Shown here: piece after piece, positions 7,023 through 16,739 of the stretch
How the letters are laid out: each line of letters begins with the position of its first letter
Numbering within the stretch: position 1 is the stretch's first letter
Source of the DNA: Gammaproteobacteria bacterium
Lineage (GTDB): Bacteria > Pseudomonadota > Gammaproteobacteria > Enterobacterales > Alteromonadaceae
Length of the DNA: 33,420 nucleotides
Assembly (NCBI GenBank): GCA_023380515.1
Contig: JAMCRH010000017.1
Location: 1-33,420, forward strand
Direction of reading: 5' to 3'
Made by a program: the position numbers and the translations under genes
The notes under the pieces: generated by a model
Database searches by the model: none
What the model was told of the DNA's origin: nothing
Seen by the model: the letters and a program-made list of their open reading frames with translations, nothing else

Positions 7023-8231
7023 TCACAACGAAGTAACCCGTGTTCCTGCTTGGAGGTGTGCTGGTGGGTGGTTAATAATAACATCACCGGCAGCAACACC
7101 ACGGATGATTTGCGCATGAATACCGCTGCGGCGACCGACTTCCACCGCTACAAGCTCGGCACGCTGATTGTTGACCCGAAACACGTGCCATTGGTCTGCA
7201 ACCCGAAACAACGCACTGACAGGCAGGTAAAGCACGTCATCGGCTTCCCAGGTAATAATTGCCGCCTCAACCCGAAACCCCTCACCGAGTCGTTGCCACT
7301 GCTCCGGTGGAGACTCTAGCGTGGCATAGGCGGCAACGCGTTGCTCGTCGATACCAAGTGCAGAAACTTTGGTAAACCCAGCCGGATCAACCAGCCGTAT
7401 GCGCGCATGCAGACTCTCGTCGCCACCCCAACGGTCGATTTCAACACGCATGCCGGGCGCAACGCGCACAGCTTCTTGAGACAGTAGGTCAATACGGACT
7501 TCTAGTTGCTCTAAATTGCCCAGTTCCAAGATTGCGTCACCGGCATTGACGACCCCTTCGCAGCAGCGAAAACGACGCAAAACCACACCAGAAATCGGTG
7601 CTGGAATGGCCAGAGCTTGATGATCAGCGCTAGTTCGTGTGCCTTCAGTAATCGCCAGAACGATGCGCGCGTTTTCGAGCTCAGCTTGGGCTGCGCCAAG
7701 GCTTGCGCGGGCTCCGCGTTCAGCTGCTTCGGCACGTTGTACCTGGGTGGCAACACGCTCAAGCTCCGTGGTTGAGATGACGCCTTCATTGGCGAGCTGG
7801 CGAAAGCGGTTGAGCTCGTTGCGGGAGAATTCGACATCTGCGTGGCGGTTTTCTAACTCAGCTTCTGCGGCGGCGACGCGAGAGCGTGCAGCAACCAGGG
7901 CTTCGCGTGCTTGTTCTCGGCTACGGGCATCGAGAGCTGGTGTCGGTAATGGTTCAATATGAAATAGTGCTTGGCCGGCATTGACGGGGTCGCCGACATT
8001 CAAAGCAACCCGCTGTAAAAAGCCTTGAATGGGGACTGCAACGGTATAAGTATCCTGCAAATGGGTACGACCTTCTTCGCGCACGGTTTCCGCAAAATAA
8101 CCGCGCTCGACAGTGGTTAAATTAACGGCTTCCGGTTTTGGTTTGAGCGCATAAGCAAGGGCGATAATCACGCAGGCGATGACGAAGCCCCAAGCGAGTT
8201 TTGTTTTCAATGTCTTTGCCGATGTGGTCAT
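7023..8231 (-). CDS. HlyD/MFP-type periplasmic adaptor of an ABC exporter
   Basis: An N-terminal membrane anchor (about residues 15-31) leads into a periplasmic part. The first half-lipoyl segment is VAVPIQGFLQRVALNVGDPVNAGQALFHIEP. A long alpha-helical hairpin rich in Ala, Arg and Glu (about 105-190) follows, then the second lipoyl half (AIPAPISGVVLRRFRCCEGVVNAGDAILELGN) and beta-barrel domains. This is the layout of MacA/AcrA-type adaptors, which bridge an inner-membrane pump to an outer-membrane channel. The 402-residue length is normal. It begins 10 bp after the FtsX permease stop with AAGGAAC upstream, so it is translated from the same message. No TolC-like gene lies nearby, so a shared outer-membrane channel would be needed. 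Confidence 0.9.
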   Translation of the reverse strand: MTTSAKTLKTKLAWGFVIACVIIALAYALKPKPEAVNLTTVERGYFAETVREEGRTHLQDTYTVAVPIQGFLQRVALNVGDPVNAGQALFHIEPLPTPALDARSREQAREALVAARSRVAAAEAELENRHADVEFSRNELNRFRQLANEGVISTTELERVATQVQRAEAAERGARASLGAAQAELENARIVLAITEGTRTSADHQALAIPAPISGVVLRRFRCCEGVVNAGDAILELGNLEQLEVRIDLLSQEAVRVAPGMRVEIDRWGGDESLHARIRLVDPAGFTKVSALGIDEQRVAAYATLESPPEQWQRLGEGFRVEAAIITWEADDVLYLPVSALFRVADQWHVFRVNNQRAELVAVEVGRRSGIHAQIIRGVAAGDVIINHPPAHLQAGTRVTSL

Positions 8232-8241
8232 AACCAGTTCC

Positions 8242-10659
8242 TTATTCGGTTTTTAGTGCTTGAATCATGTCGAGCTGCCAAACCCTTCGCAGCATCAATA
8301 GCATGGACAAAGCTGCCGCTAGCAGCACGCCAAGCGCGCTAATGGCGAAGCTTATCGGGCTTAAAACAAATGGGATACGAAATAAGTCCATACTCATTGC
8401 AGTCGTGAGTAACCACGCAAATGTCACACCAATGGCCCAAGCGAGCGGAATGGCAAGAACAACCAAAATACCTAATTCACCAAACAGAATATAAGCCACT
8501 TCGCTTTTTTTAAATCCAAGCACTCGCAGTGATGCAAGCTCTCGGGCGCGTTCAGCGAACATAATCCGCGCGTTGTTATAGACGACCGCAAACGTCATCG
8601 AGCCAGCGAGCAAAAACATGACGGTCATTACCCCAAGCACCGTGTTATTAATATAGGTGCGAATTTCTGCTTCGGCACGACTAATCTGGCCAATTGACGC
8701 GACTGCTGGCATCGCTTGCAGTTGACGAAAAACCTCTGCTTGGCGATCTGGTTCAACAAGTAACCAAGCACCCGTTACGGTTTGATCTGCAAGTAGTAGG
8801 CGATTCAGGTGATCAAAGTCCATATAGAGGCCCAGCCCCATGGGTTCGTCGATAACGGCAGCTACGGTCAACGTTAAGCTTTGCTGACGACCATCGAGGA
8901 GGGTAACGCTCACGTTCTCACCAGGCTGGATGCTGAGATCATCAGCAAGGTAGCGAGAAAGCACAACCCCAGCGGTTGGTAAAGGTTGTGACGAGGTGCC
9001 GACCTGACGTAAGCGCGATTCTCGTGGCAGACCATGTAAGGCTAAACGCCATTGTTTGCGCTCGTGAGTTAAAATAACCGGAACTTGGCGAAAGCCTTCA
9101 AAATAGCTAACGCCTGGGATAGCCCGTAAAGTTGAAAGGCTATGCTGAGGACGTTCTTGATTAAACGTGACCTCAAGATCCATGCGGTAGTGCTGTCGGT
9201 ATTGTTGGTCGAGCATGTGGTCAATGGCGTTAAATTGATAGCTGCCGAGCAACAACAGGCCGCCGCTGAGGCCGATGCCAACAACGGAAACGCTGGCGCG
9301 CCATGGATGACGACGAATGTTGCGGAGCATAATGCGTGTCGGCTGTTGCCACCAATGGGCAATCCGCGGATGGTCAAGCCAGGTGCGCTGGTAACGCGCT
9401 GGCGTTGGTGGGCGCATGGCTTCGGCAGGAGCCATATTTGCCGCATGTGCTGTTGCGCGAATAGTAGCGGCATAACCGACCGCACTGGTAATGAGTATGG
9501 CAGAGACCAATGCATCGCGCTGCAGCGCAAAAAGAAACTCGGGAAAATGAAAGTACATGGCGTACATCTGTGCCATGGGTTCGGCAACAAGCAAGCCCAG
9601 CGCAATACCGCCGCCAATTCCTAGAACTAAAATGATGTTGGTTAATTGCAAGTAGTGGCGAATGATCTGCCAACTGGAATAGCCAAATGCTTTCAGTAGC
9701 GCAATCGACTGCTTTTGCGTGTGAATGACGCGCGTCAGCAGCACCTGTAACAAAAAGGCGGCGACACCGATAAAAATGGTCGGCAGCACAATCGCCATCA
9801 CTCGTAACTGGCTGAGTTCTTCGGAGATAAAGCGATGCGAAATTTGCTCGTGCCGATCATAGCTGCCGCGACTACCATAACGGCGCAGAATATTGTCGAG
9901 TTGTAGCATGACATCGTCACGACTGGCGTTATGTTGCACAGTGACACTCAAACTATTGAACGCGCCATCCATGTCAAAGGCCGAGGCCAGCGCTTGTCGA
10001 TTCATCCAAAACACCCCAAAACGCTCATAATCGGGCAGGATTGAATTGGGTGACAATTGATAAATGTACTCCGGTGATAGCGCAACACCGCTAATGGTCA
10101 GGCGCTGAAGTCGACCATTGAGCACGGCAGAAATACTGTCGCCAACGCTTAACTGGTGAGCGTGGGCAAACGGAGCGCTGACCACAACTTCGAGTTGGCT
10201 GCCAAGTTGTGGTGGCCCGCCGACTAAATAATGTAAACGGTTTAACAGCTCAGGACTGCGCTCGGGTAGGGAAATGATTTCACCTTGTATCGGCTCGGCA
10301 AAGCTCTTGGAGCCGACATCGGCAAAGCGATTGGAAAAGCCATTCACAGGGCCTTCAAGTTGAAAACGTGCGCCGGCGCGAATGCGGGTTTCGGCGACGT
10401 TCACGCCCGGGAGTTGGCGTATGGTGCGGATGAGATCGTCGGGCGCACGAGTCACTTCGACAAATACATCGGCAAAATGATACTGCTGATAAAAATGCTG
10501 CTGCGATTGTTCAATGGATTGCCGCGTACTCATACTAATTACAAGCACCATAACGCCGGCAGCGATCACCAATGCAATCGCAATGAGCTGACCCAGCATC
10601 GACTTGCTCTCACGCAATATTTTGTAAGTCAGCACTTTGTGAGTCAGCACCGTGTTCAC
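8242..10659 (-). CDS. ABC transporter permease with two FtsX domains
   Basis: The 805-residue protein has an N-terminal TM helix (about 22-42), a large periplasmic domain to about 285, a three-helix FtsX domain (about 290-430), then the same TM/periplasmic/FtsX order again to the C-terminus. Duplicated permeases of this kind pair with a LolD/MacB-like ATPase and an HlyD adaptor, and export lipids, peptides or other amphiphiles across the envelope. The start is GTG (not ATG), overlapping the ATPase stop as GTGA, a sign of translational coupling. The first codons contain a 15-bp tandem duplication ([10 protein letters not shown]). The substrate cannot be inferred. Confidence 0.88.
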   Translation of the reverse strand: MNTVLTHKVLTYKILRESKSMLGQLIAIALVIAAGVMVLVISMSTRQSIEQSQQHFYQQYHFADVFVEVTRAPDDLIRTIRQLPGVNVAETRIRAGARFQLEGPVNGFSNRFADVGSKSFAEPIQGEIISLPERSPELLNRLHYLVGGPPQLGSQLEVVVSAPFAHAHQLSVGDSISAVLNGRLQRLTISGVALSPEYIYQLSPNSILPDYERFGVFWMNRQALASAFDMDGAFNSLSVTVQHNASRDDVMLQLDNILRRYGSRGSYDRHEQISHRFISEELSQLRVMAIVLPTIFIGVAAFLLQVLLTRVIHTQKQSIALLKAFGYSSWQIIRHYLQLTNIILVLGIGGGIALGLLVAEPMAQMYAMYFHFPEFLFALQRDALVSAILITSAVGYAATIRATAHAANMAPAEAMRPPTPARYQRTWLDHPRIAHWWQQPTRIMLRNIRRHPWRASVSVVGIGLSGGLLLLGSYQFNAIDHMLDQQYRQHYRMDLEVTFNQERPQHSLSTLRAIPGVSYFEGFRQVPVILTHERKQWRLALHGLPRESRLRQVGTSSQPLPTAGVVLSRYLADDLSIQPGENVSVTLLDGRQQSLTLTVAAVIDEPMGLGLYMDFDHLNRLLLADQTVTGAWLLVEPDRQAEVFRQLQAMPAVASIGQISRAEAEIRTYINNTVLGVMTVMFLLAGSMTFAVVYNNARIMFAERARELASLRVLGFKKSEVAYILFGELGILVVLAIPLAWAIGVTFAWLLTTAMSMDLFRIPFVLSPISFAISALGVLLAAALSMLLMLRRVWQLDMIQALKTE

Positions 10660-11381
10660 CAGAATAGCTCCTTCGGTGCTTTGCGCTGCGCGTTGCCATG
10701 TATCGAGGCAATTTTGCCGTCAGAAAGGCGAATAATACGGTCGGCCATTTCACCAATGACTTCGTTATGAGTAATCACGGCCGTGGTGGTGCCCAGTTCT
10801 TGGTTAATTTGCTGCAACACCTCAAGGACCCGGATGCCGGTTTTCGAGTCGAGCGCGCCGGTCGGTTCATCACAAAGCAGCACGGCAGGACGTTTGGCAA
10901 TGGCTCGAGCAATGGCGACCCGTTGTTGCTCACCGCCAGAGAGCTGAGCAGGGAAGTGGTCAAGTCGGTTACCGAGTCCAACGCGCTCAAGGGCTTCTTC
11001 GGGCGTCATTGGATTGTCGGCGATCTCGGTCACGATCGCGATGTTTTCACGGGCGGTTAAGCTAGGAATGAGATTATAAAACTGAAAGACGAAGCCAACG
11101 TGACTGCGCCGAAAGAGCGTCAGCTCACGGTCGGAAATACCTGTGAGTAAGCGATTTTGATAGCGCACATCGCCGCTAGTCGCCGAGTCTAAGCCACCGA
11201 GAATATTAAATAACGTTGACTTGCCTGAGCCTGAAGCGCCAAGCAGGACGACAAACTCACCCGCATAGAGGTCAATATCGACACCGCGCAAGGCATGTAT
11301 CTCAACTTCCCCCATGAGGTAGGTTTTGGTTAAAGCGCGAGCGCTAAAAATGACAGCTTGGGAACTTTTATCTTCGACCAT
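10656..11381 (-). CDS. ABC transporter ATP-binding protein, LolD/MacB type
   Basis: The 241-residue nucleotide-binding subunit has Walker [10 protein letters not shown] at 48-56, Q-loop Gln100, signature LSGGE at 147-151, and Walker [12 protein letters not shown] at 168-178. The [20 protein letters not shown] opening is typical of ATPases that serve FtsX-type permeases. It energises the permease and adaptor encoded directly downstream. The ATG at 11381 fits the family N-terminus, but the bases directly before it are T6 preceded by a hairpin arm, so no normally placed Shine-Dalgarno exists. The only GAGG is in the hairpin loop about 22 nt upstream. Expression may therefore depend on read-through or on the folded leader. 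Confidence 0.93.
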   Translation of the reverse strand: MVEDKSSQAVIFSARALTKTYLMGEVEIHALRGVDIDLYAGEFVVLLGASGSGKSTLFNILGGLDSATSGDVRYQNRLLTGISDRELTLFRRSHVGFVFQFYNLIPSLTARENIAIVTEIADNPMTPEEALERVGLGNRLDHFPAQLSGGEQQRVAIARAIAKRPAVLLCDEPTGALDSKTGIRVLEVLQQINQELGTTTAVITHNEVIGEMADRIIRLSDGKIASIHGNAQRKAPKELFW

Positions 11382-11416
11382 AAAAAATGCCAGACAGTGT
11401 TTTCCTCAGTCTGGCA
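11382..11416 (-). terminator. Terminator-like hairpin between tesB and the ABC ATPase
   Basis: On the minus strand an 8-bp perfect stem (TGCCAGAC at 11416-11409 pairing with GTCTGGCA at 11395-11388) has a 13-nt loop. It is followed by six Ts that run straight into the ATPase ATG. It has the form of an intrinsic terminator for tesB. Its position flush with the next start codon makes an attenuator role possible. Confidence 0.6.
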
Positions 11417-11418
11417 CA

Positions 11419-11448
11419 GTTCTATGAAGTTTTCTTGTTATTGATCAA
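11419..11448 (-). promoter_or_regulatory. Candidate promoter for the ABC exporter operon
   Basis: TTGATC (11443-11448) and TAGAAC (11419-11424) on the minus strand are 18 bp apart, each matching 4/6. The -35 overlaps the tesB stop. A start from here would place the hairpin at the very 5' end of the message. Weak pattern evidence only. Confidence 0.25.
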
Positions 11449-12305
11449 TCTCTTTCGCGAATGAGACCTTCTTGCATGGTCGAGGCGATCAATGTGCCGT
11501 CGCGGGTAAAGATTTGGCCGCGGACTAAGCCGCGCGCGCCTTGGGCGGTCGGGCTATCGATGGCGTAGAGTAGCCAATCATCCATGCGAAACGGGCGGTG
11601 AAACCACATTGCATGGTCAATGGTGGCCATTTGTATTTTCGGGTCGGCAAAGGTTTTGCCATGCGGCTGCATCGAGGTCGGCAAAAAGTTAAAGTCCGAT
11701 GCGTAAGCGAGCAAATACTGATGAACACGTTGATCGTCCGGCAGGGTACCGTTGGCCTTCAACCAAACATAGCGAACGGGCTCACAAGGTTCTGGTTTGA
11801 ATGGATTATACTCGGTGACAAAGCGCATCATGATCGGCTTTTCACTGATAAATTTGTTGCGAATGGGTGCTGGAATCAGCTCGGCATGTTCGCGGTAAAT
11901 ATCGAGATCGGAGACTAACCCTTCTGGGCCGGGTACCGATGGCATGGTGCACTGATGCTCAGCCCCTGATTCGGGCGCATGAAACGACGCGGTCATATGG
12001 AAAATTGGTTTGCCATACTGAATGGCTTTAACGCGACGGGTCGAAAAGCTTTTGCCATCACGAATATTTTCGACGTCGTAGACAATGGGCTTGTGAGCAT
12101 CGCCAGGGCGCAGAAAATAGCTGTGAAATGAATGTACTGCGCGGTCTTCCGGAATCGTTTGTTTCGCTGCCGACAACGCTTGGCCCATAACCTGACCACC
12201 AAATACAGCCGCAAAACCTAAGTCTTGGCTTTGGCCACGGTAAATTCCTTGCTCAATGGGTTCTAAATGAAGCAGGTTCAACAAATCGTCGAGAACTTGG
12301 CTCAT
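11445..12305 (-). CDS. tesB: Acyl-CoA thioesterase II
   Basis: The double hot-dog thioesterase has 286 residues, the same length as E. coli TesB. It cleaves medium- and long-chain acyl-CoA to free fatty acid and CoA. The catalytic trio falls at the same numbers as in E. coli: Asp204 (YASDFNFLP), Thr228 ([13 protein letters not shown]) and Gln278 (STMQEGLI). The N-terminal half carries the [11 protein letters not shown] motif. It is cytoplasmic with no signal peptide. GGAG precedes the ATG, and a consensus -10 lies about 85 bases upstream. It sits first in a run of minus-strand genes, but a hairpin with a T tract separates it from the ABC exporter, so co-transcription is uncertain. Confidence 0.96.
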   Translation of the reverse strand: MSQVLDDLLNLLHLEPIEQGIYRGQSQDLGFAAVFGGQVMGQALSAAKQTIPEDRAVHSFHSYFLRPGDAHKPIVYDVENIRDGKSFSTRRVKAIQYGKPIFHMTASFHAPESGAEHQCTMPSVPGPEGLVSDLDIYREHAELIPAPIRNKFISEKPIMMRFVTEYNPFKPEPCEPVRYVWLKANGTLPDDQRVHQYLLAYASDFNFLPTSMQPHGKTFADPKIQMATIDHAMWFHRPFRMDDWLLYAIDSPTAQGARGLVRGQIFTRDGTLIASTMQEGLIRERD

Positions 12306-12388
12306 CGATTTCTCCTTGCGATACGATAATTCCAGAAACAGATAATTGTGCGCAGAAGGGACAGCGCACGCATTAAAATAAGCGGCTA

Positions 12389-12394
12389 ATTATA
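12389..12394 (-). promoter_or_regulatory. -10 element upstream of tesB
   Basis: A perfect TATAAT is present on the minus strand, about 84 bases before the tesB ATG. The -35 position has only poor matches. The rest of the 375-bp gap between tesB and acnA (12306-12679) shows no gene or clear terminator; towards acnA it contains a pair of 11-bp direct repeats. Confidence 0.45.
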
Positions 12395-12618
12395 GCCAGA
12401 TTTTCAGTGAATTGCATGGCCTATGGGTGGTTAACGAAGGCATTTAAGCTACCCTTTATTCAGCTCGGTCAAGGATTACGCGGTCATTCTCTAAATGGAT
12501 AGTCACTATAGCTTGAATTTTCTGAAAAAACGCCCAAGCTTAATAAGTTAAGAGTTTCGCTTATTCTAGTTGACGTTGCTGAATAGAAAAACGTCGGCGG
12601 CGTCGACCATTGATGTCA

Positions 12619-12653
12619 TGCGCAGACACGTTGACATGAGTGTGCGCAGTCAC
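12619..12653 (+). repeat. Pair of 11-bp direct repeats in the acnA leader
   Basis: TGCGCAGACAC (12619-12629) and TGCGCAGTCAC (12643-12653) differ at one base and are 24 bp apart, start to start. A TTGACA at 12631-12636 lies between them. They sit just upstream of the acnA Shine-Dalgarno (AAGGAG). They could be a regulator site or a leader-RNA element. No function is shown. Confidence 0.35.
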
Positions 12654-12679
12654 TTTGGCAGAAGTAAAAGGAGCCTCAC

Positions 12680-15397
12680 ATGGCAGGGCAAGACAGTTTA
12701 CAAACGTTAAGTCGCTTAGCAGTCAATGGCAAAACTTACCATTACTATAGCCTCCCGAAAGCAGCGGAGTCGCTGGGAAATATTGATCGCTTACCCATAT
12801 CATTAAAAGTCCTACTCGAGAACCTGTTACGTCATGAAGACGGTGCAACAGTAACGCGCGACGACTTTCAAGCCATGGTTAAGTGGCTTGACACACGAAC
12901 GTCAGACAAAGAAATCGAATACCGCCCAGCGCGCGTGTTAATGCAAGACTTTACCGGTGTACCGGCAGTGGTTGATTTAGCGGCAATGCGGGACGCAGTG
13001 GCCAAAGCAGGTTTACCGGCGGACAAGATTAACCCATTGTCTGCGGTTGACTTGGTCATTGACCACTCGGTCATGGTCGACAAGTTTGCGTCGCCAGAAG
13101 CCTTTGCCGAAAACGTTAAAATTGAAATGGAGCGGAACAAAGAGCGCTATGAGTTTTTGCGTTGGGGGCAAAAAGCGTTCAATAACTTCCGTGTCGTGCC
13201 ACCGGGTACGGGTATTTGCCACCAAGTGAACCTCGAGTATTTAGCCAAGGTGGTCTGGTCCTCGGAAGAAGATGGTAAAACGTTCGCTTATCCCGATACG
13301 TTAGTGGGAACAGATTCACATACCACCATGATTAACGGTTTGGGTGTTTTAGGTTGGGGTGTCGGCGGCATTGAAGCGGAAGCGGCGATGCTTGGACAAC
13401 CGGTGTCGATGCTCATTCCTGAAGTAGTGGGTTTCCGTCTGGATGGTGCGTTGCCGGAAGGAGTGACAGCAACAGATTTAGTCTTAACGGTCACGCAAAT
13501 GCTGCGCAAAAAGGGCGTGGTTGGTAAATTTGTCGAGTTTTATGGTCCCGGCTTACGCCACTTACCACTTGCAGACCGAGCCACGATTGCCAACATGGCA
13601 CCGGAATACGGCGCAACCTGTGGCTTTTTCCCAGTCGACGAAGAAACACTGACCTATTTAGAATTATCAGGTCGTGATCAAGACACCATCGAGCTTGTCG
13701 AAGCCTATGCAAAAGCACAGGGCATGTGGCGCAGTGACGATGCCGAGCCTGTTTTCACCGACACCCTTGAGCTTGATATGAGTACGGTTGAACCGTCATT
13801 GGCAGGGCCAAAACGTCCGCAAGATCGGGTTTCGCTGACTGGGCTGCAGGAGAGTTTTGATCTCATGCTCGAGTCACTCGGTGTTGCAGAAGATCCAGAG
13901 ATGGGCGGACAAGAGTCGATCTCAAAAGCTGAACTGAATGACGAAACGCGTGTACCGCTAGGCGGCACCGATCACTACTTGAAGCACGGTGACGTTGTGA
14001 TTGCTGCGATTACATCCTGTACGAACACGTCCAACCCAAGCGTCATGCTTGCGGCAGGCTTAGTGGCGAAAAAAGCTATTGAGAAAGGTCTGCAACGCAA
14101 GCCATGGGTGAAGTCTTCGTTAGCGCCTGGTTCGAAAGTGGTCACTGATTATTTGGCAGCGGCTGGATTAAATAAGTACCTCGACCAGCTTGGTTTTGAC
14201 TTAGTCGGCTATGGTTGTACAACCTGTATTGGTAACTCTGGGCCACTGCCCGACGATGTCAGCACGGCCATTGATAAAGGCGACCTTGTGGTGTCGTCCG
14301 TGTTGTCAGGTAACCGCAACTTTGAAGGCCGAATTCATCCGCAGGTGAAGGCGAACTGGCTGGCTTCGCCGCCCTTAGTGGTGGCATTTGCTCTGGCCGG
14401 CACTACACGGATCAATTTAGCGAAGGAGCCGTTAGGTGAAGACCAAAACGGTAATCCTGTGTATCTGCAAGATATTTGGCCATCGACTAAAGAAATTAAG
14501 GCCGAGGTTGAGAAAGTTGTCAGTGATATGTTCCGCGAGCAGTATGCGCAAGTGTTTGACGGTGATGAGCATTGGCAAAGCCTGAAAATTCCGGACTCAT
14601 TAACCTATGAATGGCAGGAAGATTCGACCTACGTAGCCAATCCGCCGTTCTTTGCCGGAATTGATAAACCGGCACCAGCACCGAAAGATATTGAAGGTGC
14701 GCGGGTGCTTGCGGTCTTTGGTGACACTATTACCACCGACCACATCTCACCAGCTGGTGCAATTAAACCAGACTCTCCAGCAGGTAAGTATTTGCAGGAG
14801 CAAGGTGTAGCGGTGCGTGACTTTAACTCTTACGGCTCACGTCGTGGTAACCATGAAGTCATGATGCGTGGTACGTTTGCCAATATTCGCATTAAAAACT
14901 TGATGGTAAAAGGCAGTGAGGGTGGTGTTACGATTCATGTGCCATCAGGCAAAGAAATGTCGATATATGACGCGGCGATGCGCTACCAAGAGGAAGAAAC
15001 CCCACTGGTGGTGCTGGCGGGCAAGGAATATGGCACCGGCTCGAGTCGTGACTGGGCAGCAAAAGGCACCCGTTTACTCGGTGTTAAAGCCGTGATTGCG
15101 GAAAGCTATGAACGAATTCACCGCTCGAACCTTGTCGGTATGGGGGTCTTGCCATTGCAATTCACCAATGACGATAGTGCTCAAAGCTTAGGGTTGACGG
15201 GCGAGGAAGAAATTAGCCTACGTGGTCTAAGTGCAGATATTAAGCCGGGACAAACCATTCATGCGGAAGCGAAGAAGCCAAATGGTGATGTTGTGAAGTT
15301 TGATCTACTTTGTCGCATTGATACCAAAAATGAAGTTCAGTACTTCTTGAGTGGTGGTATTTTGCATTATGTCTTGCGCCAGTTGGTGAGTGCTTAA
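12680..15397 (+). CDS. acnA: Aconitate hydratase A
   Basis: Aconitase A interconverts citrate and isocitrate in the TCA cycle. The 905-residue protein is of the AcnA/IRP1 type (E. coli AcnA is 891) rather than AcnB. The [4Fe-4S] ligands are Cys447 ([10 protein letters not shown]), Cys513 and Cys516 ([14 protein letters not shown]), with the same 66 and 3 spacings as in E. coli. [25 protein letters not shown] and the C-terminal swivel motif [14 protein letters not shown] are present. Enzymes of this type can bind RNA when the cluster is lost. A strong AAGGAG Shine-Dalgarno precedes the ATG. No clear sigma-70 promoter stands out in the long leader. It ends at a bidirectional terminator. Confidence 0.98.
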   Translation: MAGQDSLQTLSRLAVNGKTYHYYSLPKAAESLGNIDRLPISLKVLLENLLRHEDGATVTRDDFQAMVKWLDTRTSDKEIEYRPARVLMQDFTGVPAVVDLAAMRDAVAKAGLPADKINPLSAVDLVIDHSVMVDKFASPEAFAENVKIEMERNKERYEFLRWGQKAFNNFRVVPPGTGICHQVNLEYLAKVVWSSEEDGKTFAYPDTLVGTDSHTTMINGLGVLGWGVGGIEAEAAMLGQPVSMLIPEVVGFRLDGALPEGVTATDLVLTVTQMLRKKGVVGKFVEFYGPGLRHLPLADRATIANMAPEYGATCGFFPVDEETLTYLELSGRDQDTIELVEAYAKAQGMWRSDDAEPVFTDTLELDMSTVEPSLAGPKRPQDRVSLTGLQESFDLMLESLGVAEDPEMGGQESISKAELNDETRVPLGGTDHYLKHGDVVIAAITSCTNTSNPSVMLAAGLVAKKAIEKGLQRKPWVKSSLAPGSKVVTDYLAAAGLNKYLDQLGFDLVGYGCTTCIGNSGPLPDDVSTAIDKGDLVVSSVLSGNRNFEGRIHPQVKANWLASPPLVVAFALAGTTRINLAKEPLGEDQNGNPVYLQDIWPSTKEIKAEVEKVVSDMFREQYAQVFDGDEHWQSLKIPDSLTYEWQEDSTYVANPPFFAGIDKPAPAPKDIEGARVLAVFGDTITTDHISPAGAIKPDSPAGKYLQEQGVAVRDFNSYGSRRGNHEVMMRGTFANIRIKNLMVKGSEGGVTIHVPSGKEMSIYDAAMRYQEEETPLVVLAGKEYGTGSSRDWAAKGTRLLGVKAVIAESYERIHRSNLVGMGVLPLQFTNDDSAQSLGLTGEEEISLRGLSADIKPGQTIHAEAKKPNGDVVKFDLLCRIDTKNEVQYFLSGGILHYVLRQLVSA

Positions 15398-15431
15398 ACC
15401 ACAGTCAAGCTAGCTGCACAGCTGGAAATTA

Positions 15432-15470
15432 AAAAGCTCAACAGTGTCTGCCGTTGAGCTTTTCTTTTTG
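15432..15470. terminator. Bidirectional terminator between acnA and the csiV-like gene
   Basis: An 11-bp perfect stem (AAAAGCTCAAC at 15432-15442, GTTGAGCTTTT at 15453-15463) has a 10-nt loop. On the plus strand it runs into TTTTCTTTTT, and on the minus strand into CTTTTTAATTT. It can serve both convergent genes. Confidence 0.88.
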
Positions 15471-15508
15471 TGAGTATACTTGAGCTTGAGCTCGAGTTTG
15501 CTTATGCG

Positions 15509-16735
15509 CTAGCGCCGTGCCGAAAGGTCGGTGCGACGAATGGTAATCACCATGCCATATTTTGGATGGTCAAAATAATGGGTTTGATGGGAAATGACGC
15601 GCCGCAGCTGTTTAAATGGATAAGCACGCAGAAACTCGAGCTGATGAGCGTCGGCGTTTAAGAAGTCATCGACTTGTTCGTCGTAATGACGGGCTTCCGG
15701 CTCAAGTTGAATGACATCGCGTAAATTAAAGTCGAGGTCGATATGCAAGAAGTTGCCAACTAAGTATACATGAAGCAAGCCGTCCAGCTCCCACACTTCG
15801 GATGGTAATCCACGCGGTGTCCGTGCTGGTCGGCTCGGTTGTTGTGAGCGTTCAGCCGTCCACGGCGTAAAGGCAAACTGACCGCGGTCAATTGCAGCGA
15901 GAGCGACTTGCATGCGACTAAAAGCGTCTTCGTCGATACCGCGAACGGAACGGGCTTCTTCACGGAATGACAAGGCCTGCTGTTTTGGCGTTGGTGAAAT
16001 AGGAAAGCCAAAGTAGTCAAATTCATCGGTAAAGTTACGTCCACCAAACAAGCGCATTTTGCGGCCGACATTGCGGGTAAACACCGGCTGACGCCAGCTG
16101 GTGTGCAGAATCGGCTGGGTGTCAGCACGGCGTTCTAGTTGGCGTCGCAGAGCATGATATTCGAAGTCCTCTTGGCTAATGAGGAAGGGGATTTCAGCAC
16201 GGAGCATTTCTTCCCGGGAACCCTCAGCATGACCTGCAAATAGCAGCGGTGCGCGCGCTGGCAAACGGTCGTGTATTTCGTTTTGTCCTAAATACCAAGC
16301 GTCAACTAGGGGTAAGTGCGGTAAGCGCCGACAGCTAATGTTTTCGGCAGAATAGTTGTTTAATTCTGTGCGCAAATCTGCAGGCTTGAGAAGTAATTGC
16401 CGGACGACCGGAACGTAGCCACGGGTTCCTTCACACTGTGGCAATGCGTAAATAAAGCCGCGCACATCTGCGCGTAGTCGTGGGGTGAGTATATCGCGAC
16501 TGCCTTCGGTCGGTATCGGCTGTACTGTGAGGGGAAATTGTTCGTCGTCGTCACCACCGTCTTGTAGGTAACGAAAAACCAAAACTTCGATTTCAAACCA
16601 GCGATACCCCCGATCATTCGGCTCTTCGTTGGCTTTTGCCGGCAACGCCAACACGCTTGCTAGGGCAACACAACAAAGCAGACCAAAGGTGCTAGCCGGG
16701 CGTAGAAGAGTTTTCAAAAAAACAAACGAAGTCAT
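15509..16735 (-). CDS. csiV: CsiV-like periplasmic protein
   Basis: A signal peptide (about residues 1-36 from MTSFVFLKT to PAKA) leads into RWFEIEVLVFRY, the characteristic opening of CsiV-type proteins. These bind peptidoglycan and were described in Vibrio as needed for response to a D-amino-acid-modified cell-wall state. The C-terminal part (EVWELDGLLHVYLVGNFLHIDLDFNLR, then RRVISHQTHYFDHPKYGMVITIRR) is also characteristic of this family. I chose the ATG at 16735, 4 bp after the mfd stop. A GTG at 16753 overlapping mfd is the alternative and lacks a good Shine-Dalgarno. The tight spacing indicates co-transcription with mfd. The CsiV assignment rests on recalled motifs and neighbourhood; a general DUF-type envelope protein is the alternative. 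Confidence 0.7.
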   Translation of the reverse strand: MTSFVFLKTLLRPASTFGLLCCVALASVLALPAKANEEPNDRGYRWFEIEVLVFRYLQDGGDDDEQFPLTVQPIPTEGSRDILTPRLRADVRGFIYALPQCEGTRGYVPVVRQLLLKPADLRTELNNYSAENISCRRLPHLPLVDAWYLGQNEIHDRLPARAPLLFAGHAEGSREEMLRAEIPFLISQEDFEYHALRRQLERRADTQPILHTSWRQPVFTRNVGRKMRLFGGRNFTDEFDYFGFPISPTPKQQALSFREEARSVRGIDEDAFSRMQVALAAIDRGQFAFTPWTAERSQQPSRPARTPRGLPSEVWELDGLLHVYLVGNFLHIDLDFNLRDVIQLEPEARHYDEQVDDFLNADAHQLEFLRAYPFKQLRRVISHQTHYFDHPKYGMVITIRRTDLSARR

Positions 16736-16739
16736 TGAG

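Noticed and set aside
9142..9624. 160-codon open frame on the plus strand
   Set aside because: It lies wholly inside the FtsX permease on the other strand. Its translation is low-complexity with no domain, and the permease frame is clearly coding.
10285..10770. 161-codon open frame on the plus strand across the permease/ATPase junction
   Set aside because: It is antisense to two well-supported genes, has no recognisable motif and no ribosome-binding site.
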